A stretch of DNA of 64,000 bases from Rhodospirillaceae bacterium (GTDB lineage Bacteria; Pseudomonadota; Alphaproteobacteria; UBA6615). The stretch spans positions 109,621-173,620 of the forward strand of contig PBPM01000031.1 of assembly GCA_002724635.1 (NCBI GenBank), read 5' to 3'. Both the position numbers and the translations under genes were made by a program. The notes beneath the pieces were generated by a model. That model was not told where the DNA came from. It searched no databases and worked only from the letters and a program-made list of their open reading frames with translations. Of this stretch, positions 35,000 through 43,726 are shown piece after piece. Position 1 is the first letter of the stretch; each line of letters opens with the position of its first letter.

Positions 35000-36250
35000 C
35001 TATGCGGGCCTAATGATTTCTAGGAAGGCCGCCACGCACGCATCGGCAAAAGCGGCCTCGTTGATATGGAGGGGAAGTTCCTCGACCGCAACCGCTGTCA
35101 AGCCGGCTGCGAGCGACTTACTGAATGCTGCGTCAGTCTCGCGCTGCGCCCAGTGTCCGACTTCCTGGCCCGACAGATCGTGGGTCTGCCGTTTCGTGTG
35201 TTCACTGAAGCCCTTGACCGGAATGAGCACGCGCACCGGCCCGGTCGCGGCATTGATTCGCTCAGCGAAGGCGCGGCCGAGCTTCTCCATCTCCGTCGCA
35301 TCGGTCCGCATTAGGAGATTTTGTGCATTGTACTGAAAGAATTCCCGGTCCAGGTAACGCTCGGGGACCTGGCCGGTCCAGAAGTTCGAGTGGTCTATCG
35401 CGCCGGGCACGATCAGCTGCGGCAATCCCATCGCTCCCGCGCCGGTCAGCCGCTCACCGCCAGCATCGTAGACCCCACCGACGACGAAGTCGGCCAGCTC
35501 ATGGGTGGTGATGTCGAGCACCCCGGCCAGCTCACCCTCGCGTGCGAGCCGCTCGAGCGTCCGGCCGCCGATGCCCGAGGCGTGGAAAAGGATGATTTCG
35601 TATCCCTCGGCCTCCAGCAGCGCCTGGACGCGGTCCACGCAGCCCGCCGTGCCGCCAAATGACGAAATAGCAACGAGCGGCGGGTCAGCCTGCATCTGCC
35701 CGGCCTTGTTCGCCCGGTTGACCGCGGCGGCGGCCACGCCGACCGCGGCGTTCTCCATCGCCGCCTTGGTGATCCGGTTGAGCGCCACGTCGCCGATCGA
35801 GGCGTGCATCGCGATATCCGCCTCGGCCACGTACCATTGCACGGCGGCCGTCGCCGCTACGGCGCTGACCATGGCCTTGGGCACAAGGTAGGGCAACGCG
35901 CGCATGATCGCGCAGGCCATCGTCGTGCCGTTCGCACCACCCAAGCCAATCGCGCCATCCAGCTCGCCCGCATCGAAGCGATCGCGCACAAGGCTGATCG
36001 CACCCTCCAACATCGCATCTGACGCCGCGCGGCGGTCCATCGCCGCAAGCACATCCCAGCTGTTGCCGCCCGCCTCGGCGACATCGCCACCGGTCATATC
36101 GGCACCCTTGCTGTCATGGGGCATTAAGGAGAGGTCGACAATCCACGGTGTCGTGCCAGCGTTCGTCAGGCAGGAAGCCACGAAAAGGGCTTCCTCGGCC
36201 TTAGTATCCATCGTCACGAGGATGGCAATCGTCGATTTGGCGGCGGACAT
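35000..36250 (-). CDS. Tm-1-like ATP-binding domain protein (UPF0261)
   Basis: The 416-residue protein matches the UPF0261/Tm-1-like family: 'IAILVTMDTKAEEALFVA' at the start, 'GAIGLGGANGTTMACAIMRALP', 'AISSFGGTAGCVDRVQALLEAEGYE' (quoted in part), 'FHASGIGGRTLERLAREGE', 'LDITTHELAD' and 'VPGAIDHSNFWTG'. The plant relative Tm-1 is an ATP-binding resistance protein; bacterial ones often sit beside a PEP-hydrolase-like TIM barrel gene, which is missing here. The role is unknown. The ATG at 36250 is chosen; the track start at 36319 adds a basic tail. It heads a two-gene run with the flavoprotein and is divergent from the CoA-ester lyase (210-bp gap). Confidence 0.85.
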   Translation of the reverse strand: MSAAKSTIAILVTMDTKAEEALFVASCLTNAGTTPWIVDLSLMPHDSKGADMTGGDVAEAGGNSWDVLAAMDRRAASDAMLEGAISLVRDRFDAGELDGAIGLGGANGTTMACAIMRALPYLVPKAMVSAVAATAAVQWYVAEADIAMHASIGDVALNRITKAAMENAAVGVAAAAVNRANKAGQMQADPPLVAISSFGGTAGCVDRVQALLEAEGYEIILFHASGIGGRTLERLAREGELAGVLDITTHELADFVVGGVYDAGGERLTGAGAMGLPQLIVPGAIDHSNFWTGQVPERYLDREFFQYNAQNLLMRTDATEMEKLGRAFAERINAATGPVRVLIPVKGFSEHTKRQTHDLSGQEVGHWAQRETDAAFSKSLAAGLTAVAVEELPLHINEAAFADACVAAFLEIIRPA

Positions 36251-36460
36251 TGCGAGCCGTCTCTCCCTGTCCATTTCTCGGTGCGGGTTTATCACATGGC
36301 GCGAGCTGGGTCGCGACACCGGGTCACAAAAAACTTTTTCCGCTTTTTCCCAGACTGCCCGCTCTCCGGTGCAATGGTATCGAATCGAACAGGCGCCAGA
36401 AAAATGCTCAACCAGAGGAAAACTGCTAGTCTATCAGGTTAGAAAAGTCAGGGGTCATCT

Positions 36461-37345
36461 ATGTCCGTTTCCGTCCAGCCACGTCGCAGCTTCATCTTCT
36501 CTCCCGGCACCGATCCGTCAATGTTCACCAAGGCTCTGGCTTCGGGCGCCGACATAGTTTGCGTCGAACTCGAGGACGGCGTCGCCCCCCATGATAAGGA
36601 TGCGGCGCGCGCGAACATGCTCAAAATCTTCGCCGACGAGACGTCGGCTGTCGAGCGACCCGGCGACGGGGTGGAACGCATTGTCCGCGTGAACGAACTA
36701 GGAAGCACATTCGGGCAAGAAGACTTGGGGGCAATCTATGAAGCGCCATCGCCTCCGCCCGCTTTGATGCTGCCCAAGGTGAACAGCGCAGACGAAGTGC
36801 GTCGCGTCTCCGACCGGCTCGACGCGCTTGGCCTGCCGGTCCGCCTGCAAGTCATCATCGAGACCAATCATGGACTGGAGGCGGCCTACGACATCGCTCA
36901 TGCAAGCGAACGTATCGATTCCCTGCTGTTCGGCGGCGTCGACCTCGCAGCCGATCTGCGCTGCACATATGCGTGGGAGCCGCTTCTCTATGCCCGCTCG
37001 CGGGTGGTTCACGCCGCTGCGGCAGCCGGCATCGACGCCATCGACGTGCCCTGGCTCGACCTTAACGATGCCGACGGCCTACGCAGGGAGGCCGAGGCAA
37101 GCGCCCAACTCGGTTTCACCGGCAAGGGTGCAATCCACCCGAAGCAAATTCAGGTTATCAACGAAATCTTCTCGCCGAGCGAGACCGAGATCGCACACGC
37201 ACGAAACATCATTGCCGCGTTTGCCGAAGCCAACACGGGGTTGGTGGTCGTCGACGGAAAATTGATCGAACGCCCAGTCCTACGAACGATGGAACGGGTG
37301 CTCGCTATCGCCGACCGCATGGCCGCGCGAGGCGCAGCCGCCTAG
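36461..37345 (+). CDS. CoA-ester lyase (HpcH/HpaI aldolase / CitE-like)
   Basis: The 294-residue TIM-barrel protein opens with 'RRSFIFSPGTDPSMFTKALASGADIVCVELEDGVAP' (quoted motif core SPGTDPSMFTKA), with the CitE-like Arg and metal acids: Glu in 'LQVIIETNHGLEAAYDIAH' and Asp in 'LLFGGVDLAADL'. 'GFTGKGAIHPKQIQVIN' is the classical CitE/malyl-CoA lyase ending. Substrates are likely malyl-, methylmalyl- or citramalyl-CoA. AGGGG six bases before the ATG is a good RBS. Its stop overlaps the stop of the convergent amidase gene by four bases. Confidence 0.9.
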   Translation: MSVSVQPRRSFIFSPGTDPSMFTKALASGADIVCVELEDGVAPHDKDAARANMLKIFADETSAVERPGDGVERIVRVNELGSTFGQEDLGAIYEAPSPPPALMLPKVNSADEVRRVSDRLDALGLPVRLQVIIETNHGLEAAYDIAHASERIDSLLFGGVDLAADLRCTYAWEPLLYARSRVVHAAAAAGIDAIDVPWLDLNDADGLRREAEASAQLGFTGKGAIHPKQIQVINEIFSPSETEIAHARNIIAAFAEANTGLVVVDGKLIERPVLRTMERVLAIADRMAARGAAA

Positions 37346-38751
37346 GTCACGCGCGGCGGCGTGCCCAATCGGTCCCGCGCCGTCCCCAGCACTTGTTCAA
37401 AGGACCGGGCAATGGCCACCGCGCGCGCATCGGCGCCGCCGGCGCACATGACTTGCAGCCCGACCGGCATGCCAGCCACATCGAGGCCCACCGGTATGGT
37501 CACCGCGCACATCGCCAGCAGGTTAGCCACGGTCGTATTCCGCGCCGCCATCAGGTTGGCCTTCATATAGGCCTCGGGTTCCGCGACATCGGCGATCTTG
37601 GGCGGCGTGATCGGGACCGTCGGTCCAACCACAGCATGCACGTCAGCGATCGCCGCGTGGGCCGCGCCCGAGAGCGTCGCCATTCGGCGCTTCCGGTCCT
37701 GATAGTCGGCGGCAGTCATCGCGGCCATCTTGTCGAATCGTGACCCCACCATCGGATCGATACCCTCGAGAAAGTCCGGCAGGACATCCCGGATGAAGCT
37801 GGCAAACTCAAATGCCGACAAACCGCCGGACCGGAAGATCACGTCGACCTCGTCGAGATCGGGAATTTCGACCGTTGTAATCCGCGCCCCAGCCGCCTCG
37901 AGTTCTGCTAGTGCATCGCGAACGCCCTCGGCGACGCCGGGATCGCATGCCTCGAAGAAGGTCTCGCAGATGCCGATCCGGAAATCGCCGACCGTCGCCC
38001 CCTCGACGCCGGCCAAGAAGCTGTCCAGATCGGCGTTCACAACTGGATCGATGACAGAAAATGCGAGCGCGGCATCGGCGACTGATCGCGCCAATACGCC
38101 CGCTGTATCTAGGGTGGGGCTCAGCGGCGCGATGCCATCGATCGACCAGCGATCTTGGGTCGTCTTGATGCCCACTGTACCGGTCATGCTCGCCGGCATA
38201 CGGACCGATCCGGCTGTGTCGGTGCCGAGCGCAAGCGCGGCTGATCCCTCCCAGAGACTCACTCCAGCCCCGGCACTAGAGCCGCCGGGTGCCCGATGGT
38301 CGACAGCGTCCCAGGGATTACGCGGCGTACCCCAATGGGGATTTGTGCCCAGCGCGCCGAAGGCGAACTGGACCGTATGCGTCTTTCCCGAAAAGGTAGC
38401 AAGCTGGCCGCGAAGCGCTCGGACTACGGGGCCTTCCTGACGCCACACCATGGGCAGTTCACGCGGCGACCCAGCGAAGGTTGGATAGTCGCGCACGCCA
38501 TAGAGGTCTTTCACGGAAATCGGAATGCCCTGCAGCGGCCCAAGGTCTATACCGACAGCCAGAGCAGCATCTGCAATCCGTGCTTCCTCGCGAAATCGCC
38601 CAGAATCCCATGTCTTATAAGCGGCAAGATCGGCGTCCCGGGCATCGTGGTTTTCGATTGCGGCCTCTGCGAGATCGAGTGCCGAAAGCGTGCCATCCCG
38701 CATGCCGCCGGCAAGCTCAGCGACGCTTGCGGTTTCCAAAAGTTTCGTCAT
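37342..38751 (-). CDS. Amidase (amidase signature family), second copy
   Basis: The 469-residue protein has the Ser-cisSer-Lys triad: Lys in 'QGIPISVKDLYGVRDYP', cis-Ser in 'APGGSSAGAGVSLWEG' and nucleophile in 'GTDTAGSVRMPASMTG'. It is only distantly similar to the amidase at 16.3 kb, so the two are not a recent duplication. No GatB or GatC partner is present. It is divergent from the Ldh-family gene (199-bp gap) and convergent with the CoA-ester lyase, so it is probably transcribed alone. The amide substrate is unknown. Confidence 0.88.
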   Translation of the reverse strand: MTKLLETASVAELAGGMRDGTLSALDLAEAAIENHDARDADLAAYKTWDSGRFREEARIADAALAVGIDLGPLQGIPISVKDLYGVRDYPTFAGSPRELPMVWRQEGPVVRALRGQLATFSGKTHTVQFAFGALGTNPHWGTPRNPWDAVDHRAPGGSSAGAGVSLWEGSAALALGTDTAGSVRMPASMTGTVGIKTTQDRWSIDGIAPLSPTLDTAGVLARSVADAALAFSVIDPVVNADLDSFLAGVEGATVGDFRIGICETFFEACDPGVAEGVRDALAELEAAGARITTVEIPDLDEVDVIFRSGGLSAFEFASFIRDVLPDFLEGIDPMVGSRFDKMAAMTAADYQDRKRRMATLSGAAHAAIADVHAVVGPTVPITPPKIADVAEPEAYMKANLMAARNTTVANLLAMCAVTIPVGLDVAGMPVGLQVMCAGGADARAVAIARSFEQVLGTARDRLGTPPRVT

Positions 38752-38950
38752 ACGGCTTCCCCTCGGATTTTCTCACCTGTCCCCGACGCTGGAGACCAAT
38801 CCTCCCCGGCTGCGGCGCGAGCGTCAACCGGCCGATGGGGCTCATTACATCCGTCAGAAAAGGAAAATCGCAGTTCACTCGCCGGACGGCCGGGTTTTTG
38901 TCTATGGTGCGGTCGACAATCCAAAAGATTTCATTTGGGGCAGAGCGAAC

Positions 38951-40018
38951 ATGTCGGCCAACGCGGACAACCTGCAGCGGTTCACACGTTACCAGATCGA
39001 GACTTTCATGGCGCGCTGCTTCGCGGCGAGCGGGATGCCCGATGCCGACGCAGCCACGGTTGCCCACCTGATGGCCGAAGGTGACATGCTGGGCAAGGAT
39101 TCCCACGGCATTTTCCGCCTCCCCAGCTATATCGGACGACTCAAGTCGGGTGGTTTCAATCCCACCCCCGATATCTCCATCGTCCAGGAACGCACCGCGA
39201 TGGCACTGATCGACGGCGACAACGGGATGGGTCATCTGGTCGTGAACCGGGCGGCGGAGGTCGCCATCGCGAAGGCAAAGAAAACGGGCGTCGCTTGGGT
39301 CGGCATGCAGCATTCGAACCACGCCGGCGCTGCAGGTGTTTATTCGAACAAGGCGCTCGCGCACGATATGATCGGCCTGTATGTCGCAGTCGGCAGCGCC
39401 AATCACCTGCCACCCTGGGGCGGCACCGAGATGCTGCTGTCGACTAACCCAATCGCTGTGTCCGTGCCGGCCGACAGGGAGGACTCCATCGTCCTCGACA
39501 TGGCGACCACGGTCACCTCCTATGGCAAGGTCAAAGTCTATGCCCAGCGCGGCATCGAGATGCCCGAGGGCTGGATGGTGGGGGATGACGGCAACCCGCT
39601 CACCGATGCGAGCAAGGCCGATACCGGCTACCTGCTGCCTATCGGCGGCGCCAAGGGGTATGGCCTAGCGCTGATTTTTGGCATCCTCGCCGGCACATTG
39701 AACGGCGCACATTTCGGCAAGAGCGTTGTCGACATGAACGCGGATGCCTCGTCGGCCACCAATACCGGCCAGTTCTACCTAGCCGTCGACATCGCCGCCT
39801 TCATGGACGTGGAGGAATTCAAGAAGCAGGTAGACGCGGTCATCGCCGAGATGCATAGCTCGCCAACGCTGCCGGGCGTCAAGCGCGTGCGTCTGCCGGG
39901 CGAAGGCGCCCACGCTGCCTATGCTGATCGTTCGGCGAACGGAATCCCTCTTCCAGATCCCCTGCTAGACAACCTTGCCAAGGTTGCCGACGACCTGTCG
40001 GTCGAAGGGTTGAGCTGA
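38951..40018 (+). CDS. Malate/L-lactate dehydrogenase family (Ldh_2) oxidoreductase
   Basis: The 355-residue protein belongs to the NAD(P)-dependent Ldh_2 family, unrelated to classical LDH: 'MLGKDSHGIFRLPSYIGRLKSGG', 'MQHSNHAGAAGVYSNKALA', 'NPIAVSVPADREDSIVLDMATT' and 'GGAKGYGLALIFGILAG' (motifs shortened). Members reduce 2-oxo acids such as oxaloacetate, sulfopyruvate or ureidoglycolate products. The ATG at 38951 ('MSANADNLQRFT') fits the family start; the track extension to 38690 overlaps the divergent amidase. It is followed after 31 bp by the DMT transporter gene. Confidence 0.88.
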   Translation: MSANADNLQRFTRYQIETFMARCFAASGMPDADAATVAHLMAEGDMLGKDSHGIFRLPSYIGRLKSGGFNPTPDISIVQERTAMALIDGDNGMGHLVVNRAAEVAIAKAKKTGVAWVGMQHSNHAGAAGVYSNKALAHDMIGLYVAVGSANHLPPWGGTEMLLSTNPIAVSVPADREDSIVLDMATTVTSYGKVKVYAQRGIEMPEGWMVGDDGNPLTDASKADTGYLLPIGGAKGYGLALIFGILAGTLNGAHFGKSVVDMNADASSATNTGQFYLAVDIAAFMDVEEFKKQVDAVIAEMHSSPTLPGVKRVRLPGEGAHAAYADRSANGIPLPDPLLDNLAKVADDLSVEGLS

Positions 40019-40049
40019 ACATTCGCCGCCGGCACTCACGGCAAATGCC

Positions 40050-40970
40050 ATGATTCGCACCGACATGCCCTCGCCGCCCCCCGGTCCAACGAAGCCGCCT
40101 AAGTCGCTGCTGCGCGCGGTCGCCTGGATGACCGGTACGCTGTTGTCGTTCACCTTCATGGCGATTGCCGTGCGCGAACTGTCGGGTCAGATTCACAGCT
40201 TTCAGATCATGCTGTTCCGCAGCATAGGCGCGTTGGTGATCCTGCTCCCCTTCGCTGTGGTGATGGGACGCGCGATCTGGCGTACCAACAACCTGAAACT
40301 CCAGTTCGGCCGCAACACGGTTCATTTCGCGGCCCAACTTGGCTGGATTACCGGGATAGGCCTGCTGCCGCTGGCCGAGGTGTTCGCAATCGAGTTTACG
40401 GCGCCCATCTGGGCAACAATCATGGCCGTGCTGTTCTTGGGCGAGCGGCTGAACCGCGGGCGGATCGTCGCCGTTGTGCTAGGCTTCGTGGGGATACTCG
40501 TGATCCTGCGGCCCGGCGTCGCGGCGATTGATCACGGTACCATCGCCGTCTTGGGCGCTGCAGTGGGCTTCGCCATGACGCTCTCAATAACCAAATTCAT
40601 GACCCGTACGGACGCGCCGGTCACGATTCTGCTCTACATGTCCGTGATTCAGCTGCCGATGGGTATCACTCTCTCGGCGTTCGTCTGGGTGACCCCGGAC
40701 TGGCTACAGTTCTTCTGGCTTTTCGTCGTCGGGGCGGTCGGCCTATCCGCCCACTATTGCACGGCCAAGGCATTGTCTATCGCCGACCAGACCATCGTGG
40801 TGCCGATGGATTTCATGCGCCTGCCGCTGATCATCGGGGTCGGCTTCCTAGTATACGGCGAAACCGCGCAGCTTCCCGTGTTGCTAGGCGCGCTGCTTAT
40901 CTTCGCCGGCAACTATTACTCCATTCGGCTGGAAAATCAGAAAAGCAGGGCGAAACAAACGGACCTATAG
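40050..40970 (+). CDS. DMT superfamily (EamA) transporter
   Basis: The 306-residue inner-membrane protein has about ten hydrophobic helices arranged as two EamA repeats. Examples are 'LLRAVAWMTGTLLSFTFMAIAV', 'VFAIEFTAPIWATIMAVLFLGE' with the typical LGERL turn and 'FVGILVILRPGV' in repeat one, and 'VPMDFMRLPLIIGVGFLVYGE' in repeat two (motifs quoted in part). Such proteins usually export or import metabolites such as amino acids. It is 31 bp downstream of the Ldh-type dehydrogenase, suggesting linked function on a 2-oxo or hydroxy acid. Confidence 0.9.
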   Translation: MIRTDMPSPPPGPTKPPKSLLRAVAWMTGTLLSFTFMAIAVRELSGQIHSFQIMLFRSIGALVILLPFAVVMGRAIWRTNNLKLQFGRNTVHFAAQLGWITGIGLLPLAEVFAIEFTAPIWATIMAVLFLGERLNRGRIVAVVLGFVGILVILRPGVAAIDHGTIAVLGAAVGFAMTLSITKFMTRTDAPVTILLYMSVIQLPMGITLSAFVWVTPDWLQFFWLFVVGAVGLSAHYCTAKALSIADQTIVVPMDFMRLPLIIGVGFLVYGETAQLPVLLGALLIFAGNYYSIRLENQKSRAKQTDL

Positions 40971-41054
40971 GCCATTTCGAAGCCCCTCCATGAGGTGTCG
41001 CCGATGCTCACATCCGCGGGCCCGCACAACATTGATCTGCCTAAATTCTTGCCA

Positions 41055-41088
41055 ATAAAAAAGGGCAACCCGACGAGGCCGCCCTTGT
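41055..41088 (-). terminator. Terminator of the cupin gene (possibly two-way)
   Basis: Arms AAGGGC (41061-41066) and GCCCTT (41081-41086) enclose a 14-base GC-rich loop. On the minus strand the hairpin is followed by TTTTTTATTGG, a strong U-tract, just after the cupin stop at 41115. On the plus strand TTGTTGTTT follows, so it may also stop read-through from the DMT gene. Confidence 0.85.
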
Positions 41089-41114
41089 TGTTTGTGCAAC
41101 GAAAAACATGCCCG

Positions 41115-41693
41115 TCAGGCGGTATTCGTCCCGGCGGTGAACCGCATGCCGCGCTCCTCGAACAACTCGACGACATGGTTGCCGAAACCCGACAGCTTTT
41201 CCGCGATCGCCGGGGTGAAGGCGATGTCCTGCATATCATGCACGCCGCCGCTGATGACCACCTGCAGCACGCCCTCGTCGTCGCCGATGTTACGGAAGGC
41301 GCGGCAAACGCCCGGCGGCACCGAGATTGTGTCGAACTCCTCAAGTTCGATCCGCTCGCCACCATCGTCGTTCCAAGTTACCTCGAATCGGCCGCGCAGC
41401 ACGGTGAAGGTCTCGTAGGTCTGTTGGTGGTTGTGCAGCTCCGGGCCCGTGCCCGGCGGGCAGACGGCGTGAGTCATGGTGATACCACCCGCGCCCTGAA
41501 TCGGGGCGCCTTGGTTGACCGGCGTGTCCGCCGTTTCGGCCAGACCAATCACTGAAAGCAACTCGCGCGCGTAGATTACGTCTTTCGCCTCTTGCGGAAT
41601 GTCAAGGGTTTCTGCCGCGCGCAGGGGCTTCAGATCCTGGAAGCGGGAAACACGGCACTGCATTTGGTCCGCGGATATCGAGATTGTCTTCAT
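41115..41693 (-). CDS. Cupin domain protein
   Basis: The 192-residue protein has one conserved cupin barrel. Motif 1 is intact ('GPELHNHQQTYETFTVLRGRFEV': two His and one Glu, quoted in part). Motif 2 ('DTISVPPGVCRAFRNIG') has Arg where the last metal His usually sits, a change seen in some cupins with altered or absent metal binding. The remainder has no recognised domain. Function could be enzymatic or ligand binding. It is convergent with the DMT gene and lies downstream of the FAD monooxygenase with an 85-bp gap, so they may be expressed together. Confidence 0.85.
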   Translation of the reverse strand: MKTISISADQMQCRVSRFQDLKPLRAAETLDIPQEAKDVIYARELLSVIGLAETADTPVNQGAPIQGAGGITMTHAVCPPGTGPELHNHQQTYETFTVLRGRFEVTWNDDGGERIELEEFDTISVPPGVCRAFRNIGDDEGVLQVVISGGVHDMQDIAFTPAIAEKLSGFGNHVVELFEERGMRFTAGTNTA

Positions 41694-41778
41694 CGCGCCT
41701 TCCTGATCATTCCATTAGTCATGCAGCATGACACAGGCGCCACCCGCATTGCGACTTGAATCTCTGAATTATGCGGTC

Positions 41779-42969
41779 TTACGCCGTGCCCGAGAGCCCC
41801 GTGCTGCCATACAGCCATGCCAACCGATCGTAACATTCGTCCGCGCTCATGCCGCGCAAGATCTCATTGCGCACGCGTGCATGCATGCCCTCGGCATGGT
41901 TGATATGATCCCCGATCGCCCGCGCGCCGAGTTGCACCCGCGCGGTACGCACGAGCCTATTATCCTGATAGGCGGCCAGCCCCATCGTAAGATTATCTCG
42001 ATTACCGGCGAGACTGTGAGACAGACAGACCGCGTCTTCCATCGCCATGCACGCGCCTTGCGCGTAGTACTGCATCATCGGGTGCGCGGCATCGCCGAGC
42101 AGCGTCACCCGGCCATCGACCCAACACTCGACCGGTTCACGGTCGCATAGCACCCACAACCGCCAGTCGTCTCCGATCTCGATAATCTGGCGATCGCTTT
42201 CGTGGATATGGGCGAATCCCTTACATACCTCTTCCTTCGAGGCCGGCTGGCCGGCCACTGGCTCGGGCGCATCGTTGTGATAGGTGACGACCAGGTTGAA
42301 GTACTTCCAATCAGATAAGGGATAATGGACGATGTGGCATTTCGGTCCGGCCCAAAGGGTCGCCGCATTCCAGCGCAGATCCTCCGGCATTTTCTCCAGC
42401 GGAATGACGGAACGATATGTCGAGTGGCCGGAGACACGCGGCGCCCCGTCCCCAACTACACCGCGCCGGATGTTCGACCACAGGCCGTCGGCCCCGATAA
42501 GTGCCTCCCCGGATATCCGTTCTCCGCCTGCGAGCGATACGGATACCCGATCACCCTCATGGGAATAGGTTTCGGCCTCGGCATTGACCCGAAGATCGAC
42601 ATTCGTGCGCTCCCGGCAGGCGTCTAGGAGCACCCCATGCAGGTCAGCCCGGTGAATCACTGCGTAGGGATTGCCGAACCGCTGGCGGAAAGGTTCATCC
42701 AGCGGTATGTGTATGATCTCCTTGCCATCGACTGCATCCATCAGCCGCAGCGTGTCGACATAGACCGCCTTTTCGCGCGCCGCCGTGCCAACACCGAAAT
42801 AGTCGAGCGCATGAAACGCATTGGGGCCAAGCTGGATTCCCGCTCCGATCTCGCCGAACTTCGAGGCCTTCTCGAGGACGGTAATGTCAAACCCCTTGAG
42901 CGACAGACCGAGGGCAGCCGACAGGCCGCCGATCCCGCCGCCAGCAATCAGGATTGTCGGGTGATCCAT
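41779..42969 (-). CDS. FAD-dependent aromatic monooxygenase (salicylate / 3-hydroxybenzoate hydroxylase-like)
   Basis: The 396-residue class-A flavoprotein hydroxylase has the GxGxxG motif ('TILIAGGGIGGLSAALGLSLKG'), the DG motif ('ALIGADGLWSNIRRGV') and the GD motif ('RVTLLGDAAHPMMQYYAQGA'). These enzymes hydroxylate phenolic acids with NAD(P)H and O2. The start is the ATG at 42969 ('MDHPTILIAGG'). The track ORF extends to 43140 through a tRNA gene and must be wrong there. The exact substrate is not readable. Confidence 0.9.
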   Translation of the reverse strand: MDHPTILIAGGGIGGLSAALGLSLKGFDITVLEKASKFGEIGAGIQLGPNAFHALDYFGVGTAAREKAVYVDTLRLMDAVDGKEIIHIPLDEPFRQRFGNPYAVIHRADLHGVLLDACRERTNVDLRVNAEAETYSHEGDRVSVSLAGGERISGEALIGADGLWSNIRRGVVGDGAPRVSGHSTYRSVIPLEKMPEDLRWNAATLWAGPKCHIVHYPLSDWKYFNLVVTYHNDAPEPVAGQPASKEEVCKGFAHIHESDRQIIEIGDDWRLWVLCDREPVECWVDGRVTLLGDAAHPMMQYYAQGACMAMEDAVCLSHSLAGNRDNLTMGLAAYQDNRLVRTARVQLGARAIGDHINHAEGMHARVRNEILRGMSADECYDRLAWLYGSTGLSGTA

Positions 42970-43041
42970 CGTCACGTCCCGTCGTGTGTTGCCGGCGACG
43001 CACGCGCGGGAAGTTCTGGGAACGCTGCGCGAACGATCGAT

Positions 43042-43115
43042 TGGAGCGGGTGAAGGGAATCGAACCCTCGTATGCAGCTTGGGAAGCTGCCGTTCTACCA
43101 TTGAACTACACCCGC
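43042..43115 (-). tRNA. tRNA-Gly (anticodon CCC)
   Basis: Read on the minus strand: acceptor arm GCGGGTG pairs with CACCCGC, the D-arm region is TAGTTCAATGGTAGAAC, and the anticodon stem GCAGC / GCTGC encloses loop TTCCCAA (anticodon CCC). The T-arm is GAGGGTTCGATTCCCTT. Discriminator T and CCA are encoded. Seventy-four bases in all. It decodes GGG codons. It lies between the monooxygenase and apaG, isolated from other RNA genes. Confidence 0.97.
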
Positions 43116-43295
43116 CTCGTGGGGTTGATTCTATAGTCAACGGCTATCGAGTGCGCAACCGCCACCCTCTCCGTATGGCGGCAATGTTAAGGGCCGACAG
43201 GGTGGACATTTGCGTCGTCATGTAGCCAAATCTCCCCGAATTTCAATCTGAAACGCATGCGAGCGCGGCGCACGCGCCGATCCGGGCACGAGCAG

Positions 43296-43688
43296 ATGTA
43301 CAACACGACGACCAAGGACATCTCGGTCACGGTCACCCCAATTTTTCTTGAGGACCAATCGGAGCCCGACGAAGATCATTTTGTTTGGGCTTATCAGGTA
43401 CGGATCGAGAATTGTGGCCCCGACACGGTCCAGCTGCGCTCACGCTATTGGCACATCACCGATGCCAACGGCCTAGTGCAGGAGGTCCGTGGGTCTGGCG
43501 TGGTTGGCGAGCAGCCGGTGCTGGAACCCGGCGAAAGCTTCGAGTACACGAGCGGCACGCCGCTCGCGACGCCATCGGGCATCATGGTTGGCTCCTACCA
43601 GATGCAGACTGACGACGGCGACCTGATCGAGGTCGACATCCCGGCCTTCTCGCTCGACAGCCCGCATCAGGTCATCCGCCCCAACTGA
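43296..43688 (+). CDS. apaG: ApaG domain protein (Co2+/Mg2+ efflux-associated)
   Basis: The 130-residue protein is the single FN3-like ApaG domain: '[31 protein letters not shown]' (family start, quoted in part), '[20 protein letters not shown]', '[20 protein letters not shown]' and '[20 protein letters not shown]'. ApaG proteins are linked genetically to cobalt/magnesium tolerance, with unclear biochemistry. The ATG at 43296 ('MYNTTTKDI') fits the family; the track start at 43257 adds a basic leader. The folE-like gene follows after 38 bp. Confidence 0.95.
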   Translation: MYNTTTKDISVTVTPIFLEDQSEPDEDHFVWAYQVRIENCGPDTVQLRSRYWHITDANGLVQEVRGSGVVGEQPVLEPGESFEYTSGTPLATPSGIMVGSYQMQTDDGDLIEVDIPAFSLDSPHQVIRPN

Positions 43689-43726
43689 GCGCCGCCCCGG
43701 CGGCCAGAGACCGATGGATTAGGACC

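Noticed and set aside
16309-38751. The two amidases as GatA of the tRNA amidotransferase
   Set aside because: Neither has gatB or gatC next to it, and their lengths and neighbours fit stand-alone amidases.
42970-43140. N-terminal extension of the monooxygenase ORF (CSSMVERQLPKLHTRVRFPSPAP)
   Set aside because: This peptide is the translation of the tRNA-Gly gene at 43042-43115, a common misannotation. The monooxygenase starts at 42969.
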